From contig CAYMNB010000001.1 in assembly GCA_964391725.1 (NCBI GenBank), forward strand, positions 1 to 64,000: 64,000 nucleotides of DNA. The letters are read 5' to 3'. The position numbers and the translations under genes are program-made. The DNA comes from SpSt-1165 sp964391725. Its GTDB lineage: Bacteria; Chloroflexota; Anaerolineae; Anaerolineales; Anaerolineaceae. A model generated the notes under the pieces. That model searched no databases and was not told the DNA's origin. It worked only from the letters and a program-made list of their open reading frames with translations. Every line of letters starts with the position of its first letter. The first letter of the stretch is position 1. Positions 8,076 to 17,400 of this stretch are shown here, one piece after another.

Positions 8076-8699
8076 ATGAAACCAATAACCCATATCCAGT
8101 TTTTTAGATCACCCAGAGATCATGGACATAGTTCCTCAACTATCCCCTTTGATTGCACCCTGGACGACCTGTACAATCACCCCCATTGTCCTGCAATGAT
8201 CAAAGAATCCCTTGAAAAGCATGTCTCCTGGCAGATACGCTGTGAAACTGACATCAAACGCGCACTGCGGGCGGGTGGTCGACTGTTGGCTTTTCGCGCA
8301 GCACTGACCGTGTATGGCTACGAAATTCTGCCAGATGAAAGCGGGATCGAGTTAAACATTACCGATGCGGCCGCCGCTGCTTCCTATGTGCGCCCCACCC
8401 CGGCACATACTCCCGTGGTAGCCGCTTTTGCGAAGGTATCAAAAACCAACGAACACATCAAAGATATTGCCATCAGCCTTATAGGCATTGAACAAAGAGT
8501 CATCACCACCCTTGACACAACCTCACTCTCTCAACTACCTGTCGATGTGCGAATTCTAATGGGACCTATCGATGAAGCTTTGGCAGCCTACCCTGGCTAT
8601 TCAGACTTCAACGGCTCTGCCGAATATCGCCTTGCCATGGCAAAGGTGTCTATTGAACGCGCCTTGCAAACCTGCTTAGAGGAGGTAAACCATGACTGA
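8076..8699 (+). CDS. Remnant-type FAD-subunit protein of a molybdenum hydroxylase (C-terminal domain only)
   Basis: 207 residues. About 105-205 matches the C-terminal domain of CO-dehydrogenase/xanthine-dehydrogenase flavoproteins: AAFAKVSKTNEHIKDIAISL followed by a GSAEYRLAMAKVSIERAL tail. The first 100 residues do not show the PCMH-type FAD-binding domain or its glycine-rich loops, and there is too little length for it. Its stop overlaps the next gene's start by 8 nt, so it is translationally coupled to the molybdenum enzyme. I infer a non-flavin accessory subunit derived from the FAD subunit. A TATAAT at 8033-8038 could be its -10 box. Alternatively it is a decaying gene, but the frame is intact. 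Confidence 0.6.
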   Translation: MKPITHIQFFRSPRDHGHSSSTIPFDCTLDDLYNHPHCPAMIKESLEKHVSWQIRCETDIKRALRAGGRLLAFRAALTVYGYEILPDESGIELNITDAAAAASYVRPTPAHTPVVAAFAKVSKTNEHIKDIAISLIGIEQRVITTLDTTSLSQLPVDVRILMGPIDEALAAYPGYSDFNGSAEYRLAMAKVSIERALQTCLEEVNHD

Positions 8700-11595
8700 C
8701 CAGAATTATGTCCTCGTCAAACTGAATGGCGTCGACACAACATTCCAACCTGCCGCCAAAGAAACCCTTCTTTTTACCCTGCGCAACGTTCATTGTATGA
8801 GCGTAAAGAATGGTTGTGAAACCGGCGATTGCGGGCTGTGTACGGTCTTGATCGATGGCAAACCGATGCGCAGTTGTTTGATCCTGACCAAAAACCTCAA
8901 TGGGAAAGAAGTACTTACGGTGGAAGGATTGTCTGCTGCTGATAAAAACCATCCCATCCTCGAAGCTTTTATAGATTGCAGCGCTGCCCAGTGCGGTTAT
9001 TGCACCCCTTCCATGATCATGACTGCCAAAGCATTATTGGACCATAACCCCTCACCGACAGAAGCAGAAGTCCGCGAAGCTTTGGCGGGTTTACAGTGCC
9101 GCTGCACAGGTTTCGTTCACATTGTCCAGGCGATTATGCGGGCAGCAGCCATCCTGCGCGGGGAAGCAGTAGAACCGGTCGAACCGCATCACCAGCCATT
9201 ATCCGGTAAGATCGATATCGCTGTTCCCGCTCCCTACTGCCGCGGCGACCATGATCACGCAATTCTACCGCCATTGGTGTATACCCCTGTGGACATGCCT
9301 GCAACCTCCCAAGTCGGTCAACCTGAAATCAAGGTGGATGCACATAAGTTGGTTCATGGACGCCCCGCGTTTACCGATGACATTACCAAAGAAGGTATGC
9401 TGCATGGCGAAGTGCTCACCAGTCCTTACGCCCATGCCCACATTATCGATATCCGCACCGAAAAAGCCAAAGCATTACCCGGTGTGCACGCTGTGTTAAC
9501 CCACAAAGACCTGCCCCGTGTCAAATATGCCTCAGGCGGCCAAAGCTACCCCCAGCCGCTGCCTTATGATCAGGCCAGTCTTGATAACAAAGTACGCCAT
9601 GTTGGTGATCGGGTTGCCATCGTGGCCGCTGAAACCCCGGAAATCGCCCGCCAGGCATTACGTTTGATCGAGGTGGATTACGAAGTCCTGCCGCACGTCA
9701 CCAATCTCGAAGAAGCACTGGCAGAAAATGCCCCCATAATCCATGACGAAACCGACACGGAAGGTATCTTTGATGCCAGCCGCAACATCGTCAACCATAT
9801 TGAAGCAGAAGTCGGCGATCCGGATCTTGCTTTTTCACAGGCTGACCGTGTATTCGAAGGCACCTATTGGACGCCCAAACAGCAGCATGCCCAAACCGAG
9901 CCGCATGCCTGCATCACCTATTGGGACGAAGATGACCGCCTGGTGGTGCGCACCTCCACTCAGGTACCCTTCCACGTGCGCCGCATTATTGCCCCGCTGA
10001 TTGGCCTCCCGGTGAAACGAATCCGCGTCATCAAGCCGCGCATCGGCGGTGGTTTTGGCGGTAAACAGGAAATGCTGCTGGAAGACCTCTGCAGCCATCT
10101 GACCATCGCCACCGGCAGACCCGTGCGCATGTTCAATTCACGCAAAGAAGAATTCATCAGCACCCGCACCCGCCATCCTCACAAGATCCATTACAAAGTC
10201 GGCGTCAAAGACAATCTGGTGACAGCCATCGAGTTAAGGTTGATCGGCGACACTGGCGCTTACGGTTCGCATGCCCTGACTGTTCAGATGGTGGGTGGTT
10301 TCAAGGGTTTGACCCTCTACAATCCGCCCAACTCTCGTTTCATTTGCGATACCGTCTACACCAATACTGCACCCGCAGGCGCTTTCCGTGGCTATGGCTC
10401 CATGCAGGAACAATTCGCGGTGGAAGTAATCATGGAAGAGATCGCTGAACAACTCGGCCTCGACCCTGTGGAATTTAAGTTGGCAAATGTGATCAAAGTC
10501 GGCGAGCCCATGCACCTAGCGAAAAAACTGGGCGAAGGACGCGAAGGATTTGACCAGGCCATGAATACCAGTGCGCATGAAGAAGCGCTTGCTATTGGCG
10601 CCAAAGCCACTGATTTCCACAACAAACGCAAGCAATATGCCAATCAGACCGGAGAGATCCGCAAGGGCATCGGTTTTGCGGTTGTCTTCCACGGCTCCGG
10701 TATCGCCGGACTTGACATGGCAGCCGCTACCCTGAAAATGAATGATGATGGCTCATTCAACCTGCTGGTAGGTGCTACCGATCTCGGCACCGGCTCAGAC
10801 ACCATCCTGGCGCAAATCGCGGCGGAAGTGCTGGATACGCCAGTCAATAACTTCATCGTTTACTCCTCTGATACCGATTTCACTCCCTTCGACAAAGGCG
10901 CTTACGCCAGCTCAACTACCTACATTTCTGGTGGCGCGGTCAAGAAAACCGCCGAAAAGATCAAGAAAATGATCCTGGAACACGCTGCAGCCATGTGGGG
11001 CTTGTCCTCTATTGCTGGCCTGACTGTTAAAGACGCCAGCGTGGTCAAAGAAGATGGATCAGCTCTTTCTTATGAAGAAATCGCCCTGTCTTCTCTGCAC
11101 CAGATGAATCAGCACCAGATCATCGCTTCTGATTCACACCTGAGCTTCGAAAGCCCGCCTCCGACCGCTGTTCAGTTTGCAGAGGTCGAAGTAGATACCC
11201 GCACCGGTGAGATCAAACCTACCCGCCTGTTGATGGTGGTGGATCCTGGACGTGTCATGAATCCGATGACCGCCGCTGGCCAGGTGGAAGGAGGCATGGC
11301 GCAGGCACTCGGTTTTGCCCACTGCGAAGAATCATATTACGATGAGCGCGGCAACATGATCAATAGCAATCTGGATGAATACCACACCTACCATGCCAAC
11401 GAAATGCCAGAAATGGACGTGATCTTCGTGCAAACAGATGAACCAACCGGCCCCTTTGGCGCCAAATCGATCTCCGAGATCGCCATTGATGGGGTTGGGC
11501 CAGCCCTGGTCAGTGCTGTCCATAACGCGACTGGCAAATGGATCCGTCATCTTCCACTCACCCCTGAACGGGTCTGGCGCGCCCTGAACCAGTAA
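8692..11595 (+). CDS. Molybdenum hydroxylase with fused [2Fe-2S] and Mo domains (aldehyde oxidoreductase/xanthine dehydrogenase type)
   Basis: 967 residues. Plant-type [2Fe-2S] domain with Cys42, 47, 50 and 62. Second [2Fe-2S] domain with Cys101, 104, 136 and 138. From about 190 the Mo-pterin domains, with RIGGGFGGKQ (about 445-454), AFRGYGSMQ (about 564-572) and the catalytic Glu929 in GAKSISE. The order 2Fe2S-2Fe2S-Mo in one chain without FAD is that of Desulfovibrio aldehyde oxidoreductase (about 907 residues). Selenium-dependent xanthine dehydrogenases share it. Substrate is therefore aldehyde or purine; I favour aldehyde given the nearby ADP-forming acyl-CoA synthetase and AKR. Electrons would leave through ferredoxin or a partner. 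It overlaps the upstream FAD-subunit-like gene. Confidence 0.85.
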   Translation: MTDQNYVLVKLNGVDTTFQPAAKETLLFTLRNVHCMSVKNGCETGDCGLCTVLIDGKPMRSCLILTKNLNGKEVLTVEGLSAADKNHPILEAFIDCSAAQCGYCTPSMIMTAKALLDHNPSPTEAEVREALAGLQCRCTGFVHIVQAIMRAAAILRGEAVEPVEPHHQPLSGKIDIAVPAPYCRGDHDHAILPPLVYTPVDMPATSQVGQPEIKVDAHKLVHGRPAFTDDITKEGMLHGEVLTSPYAHAHIIDIRTEKAKALPGVHAVLTHKDLPRVKYASGGQSYPQPLPYDQASLDNKVRHVGDRVAIVAAETPEIARQALRLIEVDYEVLPHVTNLEEALAENAPIIHDETDTEGIFDASRNIVNHIEAEVGDPDLAFSQADRVFEGTYWTPKQQHAQTEPHACITYWDEDDRLVVRTSTQVPFHVRRIIAPLIGLPVKRIRVIKPRIGGGFGGKQEMLLEDLCSHLTIATGRPVRMFNSRKEEFISTRTRHPHKIHYKVGVKDNLVTAIELRLIGDTGAYGSHALTVQMVGGFKGLTLYNPPNSRFICDTVYTNTAPAGAFRGYGSMQEQFAVEVIMEEIAEQLGLDPVEFKLANVIKVGEPMHLAKKLGEGREGFDQAMNTSAHEEALAIGAKATDFHNKRKQYANQTGEIRKGIGFAVVFHGSGIAGLDMAAATLKMNDDGSFNLLVGATDLGTGSDTILAQIAAEVLDTPVNNFIVYSSDTDFTPFDKGAYASSTTYISGGAVKKTAEKIKKMILEHAAAMWGLSSIAGLTVKDASVVKEDGSALSYEEIALSSLHQMNQHQIIASDSHLSFESPPPTAVQFAEVEVDTRTGEIKPTRLLMVVDPGRVMNPMTAAGQVEGGMAQALGFAHCEESYYDERGNMINSNLDEYHTYHANEMPEMDVIFVQTDEPTGPFGAKSISEIAIDGVGPALVSAVHNATGKWIRHLPLTPERVWRALNQ

Positions 11596-11617
11596 CTTGA
11601 CTTAATATTTCTTATTG

Positions 11618-11652
11618 AAAACAACTGTTGGCAGCCCCGACAGTTGTTTTTT
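11618..11652 (+). terminator. Intrinsic terminator after the Mo hydroxylase
   Basis: Inverted repeat AAAACAACTGT (11618-11628) with ACAGTTGTTTT (11640-11650) and further T residues to 11652. It lies 23 bp after the stop codon. Confidence 0.8.
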
Positions 11653-11753
11653 CTTAATAACACCTTGTTATTATTAATTTAAGGTTTTATTTTATTGACT
11701 TTTTGACCTTTTTATGTTAATCTATAACAAACGAAAATAAAGGAGAATTAACT

Positions 11754-12500
11754 ATGTCTGACTTAATCAAAAAAGAGTACGAGGTCGAAGAATTTCACAA
11801 ATTGGCTATCGGCGGGAGCGGGAAAGTTATCTTGAATCAGGGTGATCAACCCGCTTTGTCCATTGAAGCGCCCGAATCTGCTCTCGATGAATTAATTGTT
11901 AAGGTTGTTGATGGCGAATTGCGCATCGGCATGGAGTCGATGAGCGGATTCCGTTTTCTCTTCAACTTTGGCAGGTTATTTGAATCTGACAATATCACCT
12001 ACTATGTCACCATGAAAGAGATCGAATCCCTCAAATTCAGCGGAGGTTTGCGTGTGGATGCTTCTTCGTTGTCAGTGAATGATCTCAAAATCGTCAATAG
12101 CGGTGCCGTCAAAGCCAGTTATGAATCGATCCAGGGAAAAGGGTTGGAAATGGTTGTCAGCGGGTCCGCCTCCGTCGACTTGGGCCAACTTGAGATGCAA
12201 GAATTGCTGGTACGTGCCAGTGGTTCCATGAAAATGTCAGTCGACAACGGTAGTGTCAACCGCCAGGAAGTCCGCATCAGCGGCTCTGCCGATTACAACG
12301 CCCCAGAACTGGCCAGCCAGGAAGCCAAATTCAGCATCAGCGGTGCTGGCAAAGCCAAAGTCCGTGTGGAATCCTCGCTGGATGTTTCCATCAGCGGCTC
12401 AGGCACCATTCACTATTCTGGTGCGGCCACTGTCAACCAGCACATCTCAGGGTCAGGTCGTGTCAAACATGTTGCCGAAGAGCAGCCTGTTACAGCCTAA
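11754..12500 (+). CDS. GIN-domain (DUF2807) beta-solenoid protein
   Basis: 248 residues of the DUF2807 or GIN family, recognisable from repeating short strands with SGSG-like turns: ISGSADYN, ISGAGKAK, ISGSGTIH, ISGSGRVK (about 178-240). The fold is a right-handed beta-solenoid, often a surface or adhesin-head domain. Here the protein starts MSDLIKKEYEVEEF with no signal peptide or anchor, which is unusual since most relatives are exported. The ribosome-binding site AAAGGAG is well placed, so the start looks right. It stands alone between two terminators. Function unknown. Confidence 0.75.
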   Translation: MSDLIKKEYEVEEFHKLAIGGSGKVILNQGDQPALSIEAPESALDELIVKVVDGELRIGMESMSGFRFLFNFGRLFESDNITYYVTMKEIESLKFSGGLRVDASSLSVNDLKIVNSGAVKASYESIQGKGLEMVVSGSASVDLGQLEMQELLVRASGSMKMSVDNGSVNRQEVRISGSADYNAPELASQEAKFSISGAGKAKVRVESSLDVSISGSGTIHYSGAATVNQHISGSGRVKHVAEEQPVTA

Positions 12501-12520
12501 AAACGAAAATTGTTGTGACC

Positions 12521-12552
12521 ATGTTACCAGTGGCAGATGTCACTGGTAACAT
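12521..12552. terminator. Bidirectional terminator between GIN gene and sulfatase
   Basis: A perfect 12-bp inverted repeat (12521-12532 with 12541-12552), loop 8 nt, followed by TTCTTTTT on the plus side. The sulfatase stop codon lies at the loop edge (12540), so it may end both converging transcripts. Confidence 0.8.
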
Positions 12553-13892
12553 TCTTTTTCCGAAACCCGGTTTTGGCCAGAAGGCCTTACCGGCGCCTGT
12601 ATGATCTCTGGCTGAACATCTTCAACCTCTGCAATCCATCGCAACAATCGCTCCCGCATTACGTCAGCAACCTTCTGATGAGATTTAAGGCCAAGCAGGT
12701 TGTTCAGTTCATACGGGTCTGCCATCAGATCATACAAGAATTCTTCTTCATAGGTATCCGAGGCAGGATCCGCTAATGGGTCCTTATCTTTCGCAACGAC
12801 GCTGTATTTCCAACGATGAGTGCGCACACAACGCCCGACCTGGGCTTCGCTGATTTGGGCAAAAATAGATTCCTGCCACGAAATTGGTGCACGTCGCACC
12901 AAAGGCATGATCGAATGCCCTTCCATTATTTCCGGTACTGGAATCCCAGCTGCATCCAACACCGTCGGCGGCAGATCAATCAATGAGGTCAACTGACGCA
13001 GCTCACCCCCCTGCATAAAGCCAGGACCGGTGATTACCGTCGGCAGACGCAGGCTGCTGTCATGGCACGAACGCTTATACTCACCGTTGCGGGTTTTGAA
13101 GTGATTGCCATGGTCACTGGTAAATACCACGATCGTATCATCCAGCAAATCGAGGCTTTTCAACGCATCCAGCAAACGCCCATATGCCTCATCCAGGCGT
13201 TTGATCATGCCATAATAACCAGGGGTGTGGCGATGTGCACTCCCACCCAACGTCGCCAGATCTGGCGGCAACCAACGCCCGCGGTAGCGCTCTTCATACC
13301 CATCCGGAGCCGGATAATCATCGCGATGGTTCTGAAAATGCGGTTCTAAATAGGACACAAACAGGAAAAAAGGGTCTTCTTTGTTCGTATCAATGAACCG
13401 GATGGCAGCATCTGTCAGCGCATCCACCCGGTAACCGGGCAGTTTCACTTCTTTACCTTCCTTATCATACACAACAGCGTCATAAGCATCGGAACACATT
13501 TCCAACGCATTGGCGCCAAGCCACTCATCATACCCCCCTTGATACAACTCACTAACCGCTTGCATACCAGATGGCGCCAGGTGCCATTTACCGATATAAC
13601 CGGTGTAATAACCGGCCTCTTTAAAATAATGCGCCAGGGTTTTGTAATCAGGGTCAAGAGCGATCGCATTACGGAAGCAGTGTGTATTGGTAGCATACAA
13701 CCCGGTTTGCAATGAAGACCGCGCCGGCCCGCAGACTGGTTGACAGGTGTAGGAATGGAACAGGTGCGTGCCCAGCCGGGCAGAGCGGTCAAAATTCGGC
13801 ATCAAATCCAACGGACAGCCATGTACACCAGCCATATCAAAACGCTGCTGATCGGTAAAGAAGAAAATGACATTGGGTTGTTTGGTCGTCAT
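12540..13892 (-). CDS. Sulfatase (formylglycine-dependent, type I)
   Basis: About 450 residues. The catalytic signature is CGPARSSLQTG with Cys54 to be converted to formylglycine (C-x-P-x-R pattern). Metal ligands are in IFFFTDQQRFD near the N-terminus and in the later VVFTSDHGNH (about 262-271). It hydrolyses sulfate, or possibly phosphonate, esters. No signal peptide is seen, so it is probably cytosolic, and no sulfatase-maturing enzyme is encoded in the window. I set the start at ATG 13892, which has AAGGAG five bases upstream; the frame continues open to 13940 but without a site. A close neighbour upstream on the same strand is an Fe-S aldo/keto reductase. Confidence 0.88.
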   Translation of the reverse strand: MTTKQPNVIFFFTDQQRFDMAGVHGCPLDLMPNFDRSARLGTHLFHSYTCQPVCGPARSSLQTGLYATNTHCFRNAIALDPDYKTLAHYFKEAGYYTGYIGKWHLAPSGMQAVSELYQGGYDEWLGANALEMCSDAYDAVVYDKEGKEVKLPGYRVDALTDAAIRFIDTNKEDPFFLFVSYLEPHFQNHRDDYPAPDGYEERYRGRWLPPDLATLGGSAHRHTPGYYGMIKRLDEAYGRLLDALKSLDLLDDTIVVFTSDHGNHFKTRNGEYKRSCHDSSLRLPTVITGPGFMQGGELRQLTSLIDLPPTVLDAAGIPVPEIMEGHSIMPLVRRAPISWQESIFAQISEAQVGRCVRTHRWKYSVVAKDKDPLADPASDTYEEEFLYDLMADPYELNNLLGLKSHQKVADVMRERLLRWIAEVEDVQPEIIQAPVRPSGQNRVSEKECYQ

Positions 13893-13909
13893 ATTGGCTC
13901 CTTCTAAGT

Positions 13910-13935
13910 GAAATGCCTCACTCCCGAGGCATTTC
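13910..13935. other. Hairpin between the AKR and sulfatase genes
   Basis: 10-bp inverted repeat (13910-13919 with 13926-13935), loop 6 nt, just upstream of the sulfatase ribosome-binding site. The T-run is on the plus side only, while both neighbouring genes are on the minus strand. As a terminator for the upstream AKR gene it would therefore lack a T-tail. It may instead be an mRNA processing or stability element. Confidence 0.45.
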
Positions 13936-13945
13936 ATCATTTTTT

Positions 13946-15100
13946 TTAGATACTCTCGAGACTCACACCGTTTTCCATCACCGCCGCCACCTTGACCATC
14001 CAGTCACTGATGGGAATATTCTGCGGACATTTGGGCTCGCAGGCATCACAGTCGATACACGCAGAAGCCATTTTCTCAGCGTCCCAATTGTTGTACCAAC
14101 CGCGGGTTTCTTCGAGTGAATCATACATGACAGCGTGGTTGAATACACCGAAGATCTCGGGAATCTGCAAATCCACCGTACAGGGCAGACAGTACTGGCA
14201 ATTGGTGCAGGGAATCATCGCCTTTTTGTTGAACTCATCACGCGCCCTTGCCATCAAATCATGTTCTTCCTGCGTAAAAGAACCGATTTCCGCCTCGTTG
14301 GCGAGTGCTACATTCTCTGTCACATGCTCCATGGTGGTCATACCACTCAGAATCGTGGTAACCTCGGGTTGATCCCACAACCAATGCAACGCCCAGGCCA
14401 CCGGAGTACGCTCTTTTTCAATCTGATTGAAAGCATACTGCACATTGGTCGGCGGGGTTGCCAGCCTGCCACCCATCAGGGGTTCCATAATAATCACTGA
14501 GAGGCCTTTGCTGGCGGCATACTTCAAACCTCTCACACCCGCCTGGTGATCTATATCCATGTAGTTATACTGAATTTGGGTAAATGACCAATCATAGGCA
14601 TCGATGATCTTTTCAAACGAGGGATATTCATCATGGAAGGAAAAGCCCAATTCGCGAATGCGTCCATCGGCGATTTGTTTTTCCGCCCATGAAAAAACGT
14701 CATTGGTGGTGACTTTGCCCCAATTTTCCTCGTTGAGGGCGTGCACCAGGTAATAATCGATGTAATCGGTCTGTAATTTTTCCAATTGTTCGTTAAACAG
14801 TTTGTCAAAATCTTCAGCTGAGTTGATCAGCCAGCTGGGCAGCTTTGTCGCCAGATAGACCTCTTTCCGAATCCCCTCTCGCTTCAGAAATTCACCGACA
14901 AAACGCTCGCTTTCACCGCCATGATAAGGGTAAGCGGTGTCATAATAGTTAACGCCGTGTTCAAAGGCATACCGCAGCATCTCTGTCGCTTTGGGCTTGT
15001 CGATTTTTTTGCTGTCGCCTTCAATCACAGGCAGCCGCATACAGCCAAAACCCAGCACAGAAACTTCTTTTTTTGCTTTTCCAAATGCTCTATATTGCAT
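13946..15100 (-). CDS. Aldo/keto reductase with C-terminal ferredoxin domain
   Basis: 384 residues. N-terminal AKR barrel (about 1-285) with the catalytic tetrad visible as Asp54, Tyr59, Lys86 and His120 and the entry motif VLGFGCMRLP. The C-terminus carries two cysteine clusters, CTNCQYC-x2-C (about 303-312) and CIDC-x2-C-x3-CP (about 352-362), typical of 4Fe-4S ferredoxin-like domains fused to this AKR subfamily in anaerobes. It probably oxidises or reduces a carbonyl and passes electrons through Fe-S clusters; the substrate is unknown. Strong ribosome-binding site (GAGGAGG). A TACAAT on the minus strand near 15155-15160 is a possible -10. Confidence 0.87.
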   Translation of the reverse strand: MQYRAFGKAKKEVSVLGFGCMRLPVIEGDSKKIDKPKATEMLRYAFEHGVNYYDTAYPYHGGESERFVGEFLKREGIRKEVYLATKLPSWLINSAEDFDKLFNEQLEKLQTDYIDYYLVHALNEENWGKVTTNDVFSWAEKQIADGRIRELGFSFHDEYPSFEKIIDAYDWSFTQIQYNYMDIDHQAGVRGLKYAASKGLSVIIMEPLMGGRLATPPTNVQYAFNQIEKERTPVAWALHWLWDQPEVTTILSGMTTMEHVTENVALANEAEIGSFTQEEHDLMARARDEFNKKAMIPCTNCQYCLPCTVDLQIPEIFGVFNHAVMYDSLEETRGWYNNWDAEKMASACIDCDACEPKCPQNIPISDWMVKVAAVMENGVSLESI

Positions 15101-15311
15101 AACCGACCTCCTCTACAAACCTAAACCGAAACATTCATGCCCCATCGCTGCTCAAATTGTAACATGCGCAATGTTTCCCTGACGGAAATGAAAAAAACTC
15201 TGGATCAAGAACGATCCATCCTTAATAAGTTAAGCAGCAGCAACCCTTTTTTCATGTTAAAATCAAAAACTGAACCCGGGCGCATTCAACAGCGTTTATG
15301 AAAGGAATAAA

Positions 15312-17399
15312 ATGGATACAATCAAGAATTTTTTCAAACCCAGCGTTGTTGCCCTCATCGGTGCATCATCAGACCCCGGCAAACTCAGCCATGGCATTTT
15401 GAAAAACTTGTTGTCCTATGGCTTTCAAGGCGGCGTCTATCCAGTCAACCCAAAAAGCGACAGTATTCTTGACCTACCATGCTATCCTTCCATCGCTAAC
15501 GTGCCTGATCCGGTCGATCTTGCCGTGATCATCTTACCCGCGCCCTACATCGCCCAGGTGATTGATGACTGCGGCAAGCGCGGGATTCGTTCGGTGATTG
15601 TTATTTCCGGCGGCTTCAAAGAAGTAGGCTCAGAAGGCCTCCAGCGTGAGCAAGAGTTGTTATTGATTGCTGAAAAATGGGGCATCCGCATTATCGGCCC
15701 GAACTGTGTTGGCACCGTCGATCTGCACTCAGGACTCAATACCTCGTTCATAAAAGGCCTGCCCCCCAAAGGCGGCATTGCCTTTATTTCTCAGTCAGGT
15801 GCGGTTTGCGGCGGCGCGGTTGATTATTTACTCGACAAAGGGCTGGGTTTTTCTCACTTCATCAGCCTTGGCAATCAATCGGATGTTTCTGAAACCGACA
15901 TGGTCGCTTATCTGGCGCAGGATCCTGCTGTCAAAGTGATCGCCATCTATGCAGAATCCATCAAGAACGGCGCCCGTTTCATCGAGACCGTCAAACAAAC
16001 CACACCTCAAAAACCGGTGCTGATTTTGAAGGCTGGCCGCTCTGTTTCAGGCGCCAAAGCTGTTTCGTCACACACCGGCTCGTTGGCGGGTTCCAATGAC
16101 GCCTATCAGGCAGCCTTCCAACAAAGCGGGGCCATTGTGGCGCATTCTATGGAAGAATTATTCGTGTTGGCCTCCGTCTTTTCCACCCAGCCGCTGCCCG
16201 CCGGTAACCGTGTCGCCATTGTCACCAACGCTGGCGGCCCGGCGGCGCTTGCATCAGATGTGCTCGACCAATATGGTTTGTCACTGGCAACACTGCAAGA
16301 TGACACCATCGCCCGTTTGCGTGCCGTGATGAATCCTGCCGCGCAGGTCGAAAATCCCGTGGACATGCTGGGCGGTGCCACCCCCGAGGAATACCGCCTC
16401 GCGATGGAATTAGTACTGGCAGATACCAATGTCGATGCCGTCATCCCCGTCCTGGTACCCCAGTCACTGGTAAATTCCGCGGCAGTTGCCCAGACATGGG
16501 TGGATACAGTCAAAACATCCAGAAAACCTGTTGCGAGTTGTATCATGGGCGAAGCCAGTGTGCAGAAAGCATTCGAGATCTTACGCGCAAATGGCATCCC
16601 CTCCTTCGTTTTCCCGGAAGATTGTGCCAGGGGACTCGGCCAATTGTATGCCTATGCGAAATCTCGTAACTTTTCTGACGGCCAACCGTTCTCTTTGCCT
16701 GAAAACTCATCAGCCTCCGATTTTCTAAGCGCCATGCCCTCACCATTTTTGGGCGAACTCGAATCTCGTACATTCCTTTCCTGCTACGATATCCCATTGG
16801 TCGGCGGCGGTTTTGCACAGACCATTCACGAGGCGCAAGCTATCGCTGAGAAGATCGGCTATCCTGTCGCTATGAAGATCGTGTCACCCCAGATCCTGCA
16901 CAAATCGGATGCGGGAGGTATCGTCTTAAACCTGCAAAATGCTGCCGAGTTACTCTCCGCCCATGAAACAATGATGAATCGCGTGACGGAAAGCAGTCCT
17001 TCCGCCCAGATTGAAGGGGTTTTGATCGAACGGATGGCGCCCAAAGGTTTGGAAGTCATCGTTGGCATGAAACGCGACCCCTCCTTCGGCCCGTTGATGA
17101 TGTTCGGGTTGGGTGGTATCTATGTGGAATTGTTCAAAGACGTTGCCTTTGGCATTGCACCGCTGACAAGAGCAGATGTCAACCGCATGATCGATAACAC
17201 CAAAGCCAGCGCATTGTTGGCTGGTATCCGCGGCGGTGCCAAACTGGACCGTGAAGCATTGGTTGACCTGATCCTGCGCTTATCCGCCATTGCCCTGAAT
17301 CATCCGGCCGTACAGGAAATGGAGATCAACCCGTTGTTAATCCTGCCAGACGGACAGGGCGTGATGGCGCTTGACACACGCGCCATACTGGAGCATTGA
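15312..17399 (+). CDS. ADP-forming acetate/acyl-CoA ligase (alpha-beta fusion)
   Basis: 695 residues, the single-chain form of the NDP-forming acyl-CoA synthetase. Domain order: CoA-binding (about 1-130, VVALIGASSDPGKLSHG), succinyl-CoA-ligase-like domain with the phosphohistidine His254 in VSSHTGSLAGS, then an ATP-grasp beta domain (about 465-695) with KIVSPQILHKSDAGG and GGIYVELFKD. It converts acyl-CoA, ADP and phosphate to acid, CoA and ATP, the energy-saving last step of fermentation in many anaerobes. The frame is followed at once (1-nt gap) by the DUF952-YcgN gene. No own promoter is clear; the 200-bp upstream gap is AT-rich. Confidence 0.9.
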   Translation: MDTIKNFFKPSVVALIGASSDPGKLSHGILKNLLSYGFQGGVYPVNPKSDSILDLPCYPSIANVPDPVDLAVIILPAPYIAQVIDDCGKRGIRSVIVISGGFKEVGSEGLQREQELLLIAEKWGIRIIGPNCVGTVDLHSGLNTSFIKGLPPKGGIAFISQSGAVCGGAVDYLLDKGLGFSHFISLGNQSDVSETDMVAYLAQDPAVKVIAIYAESIKNGARFIETVKQTTPQKPVLILKAGRSVSGAKAVSSHTGSLAGSNDAYQAAFQQSGAIVAHSMEELFVLASVFSTQPLPAGNRVAIVTNAGGPAALASDVLDQYGLSLATLQDDTIARLRAVMNPAAQVENPVDMLGGATPEEYRLAMELVLADTNVDAVIPVLVPQSLVNSAAVAQTWVDTVKTSRKPVASCIMGEASVQKAFEILRANGIPSFVFPEDCARGLGQLYAYAKSRNFSDGQPFSLPENSSASDFLSAMPSPFLGELESRTFLSCYDIPLVGGGFAQTIHEAQAIAEKIGYPVAMKIVSPQILHKSDAGGIVLNLQNAAELLSAHETMMNRVTESSPSAQIEGVLIERMAPKGLEVIVGMKRDPSFGPLMMFGLGGIYVELFKDVAFGIAPLTRADVNRMIDNTKASALLAGIRGGAKLDREALVDLILRLSAIALNHPAVQEMEINPLLILPDGQGVMALDTRAILEH

Positions 17400-17400
17400 C

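Noticed and set aside
13910..13935. Terminator for the Fe-S aldo/keto reductase
   Set aside because: The T-run is on the plus side only, while that gene is on the minus strand.
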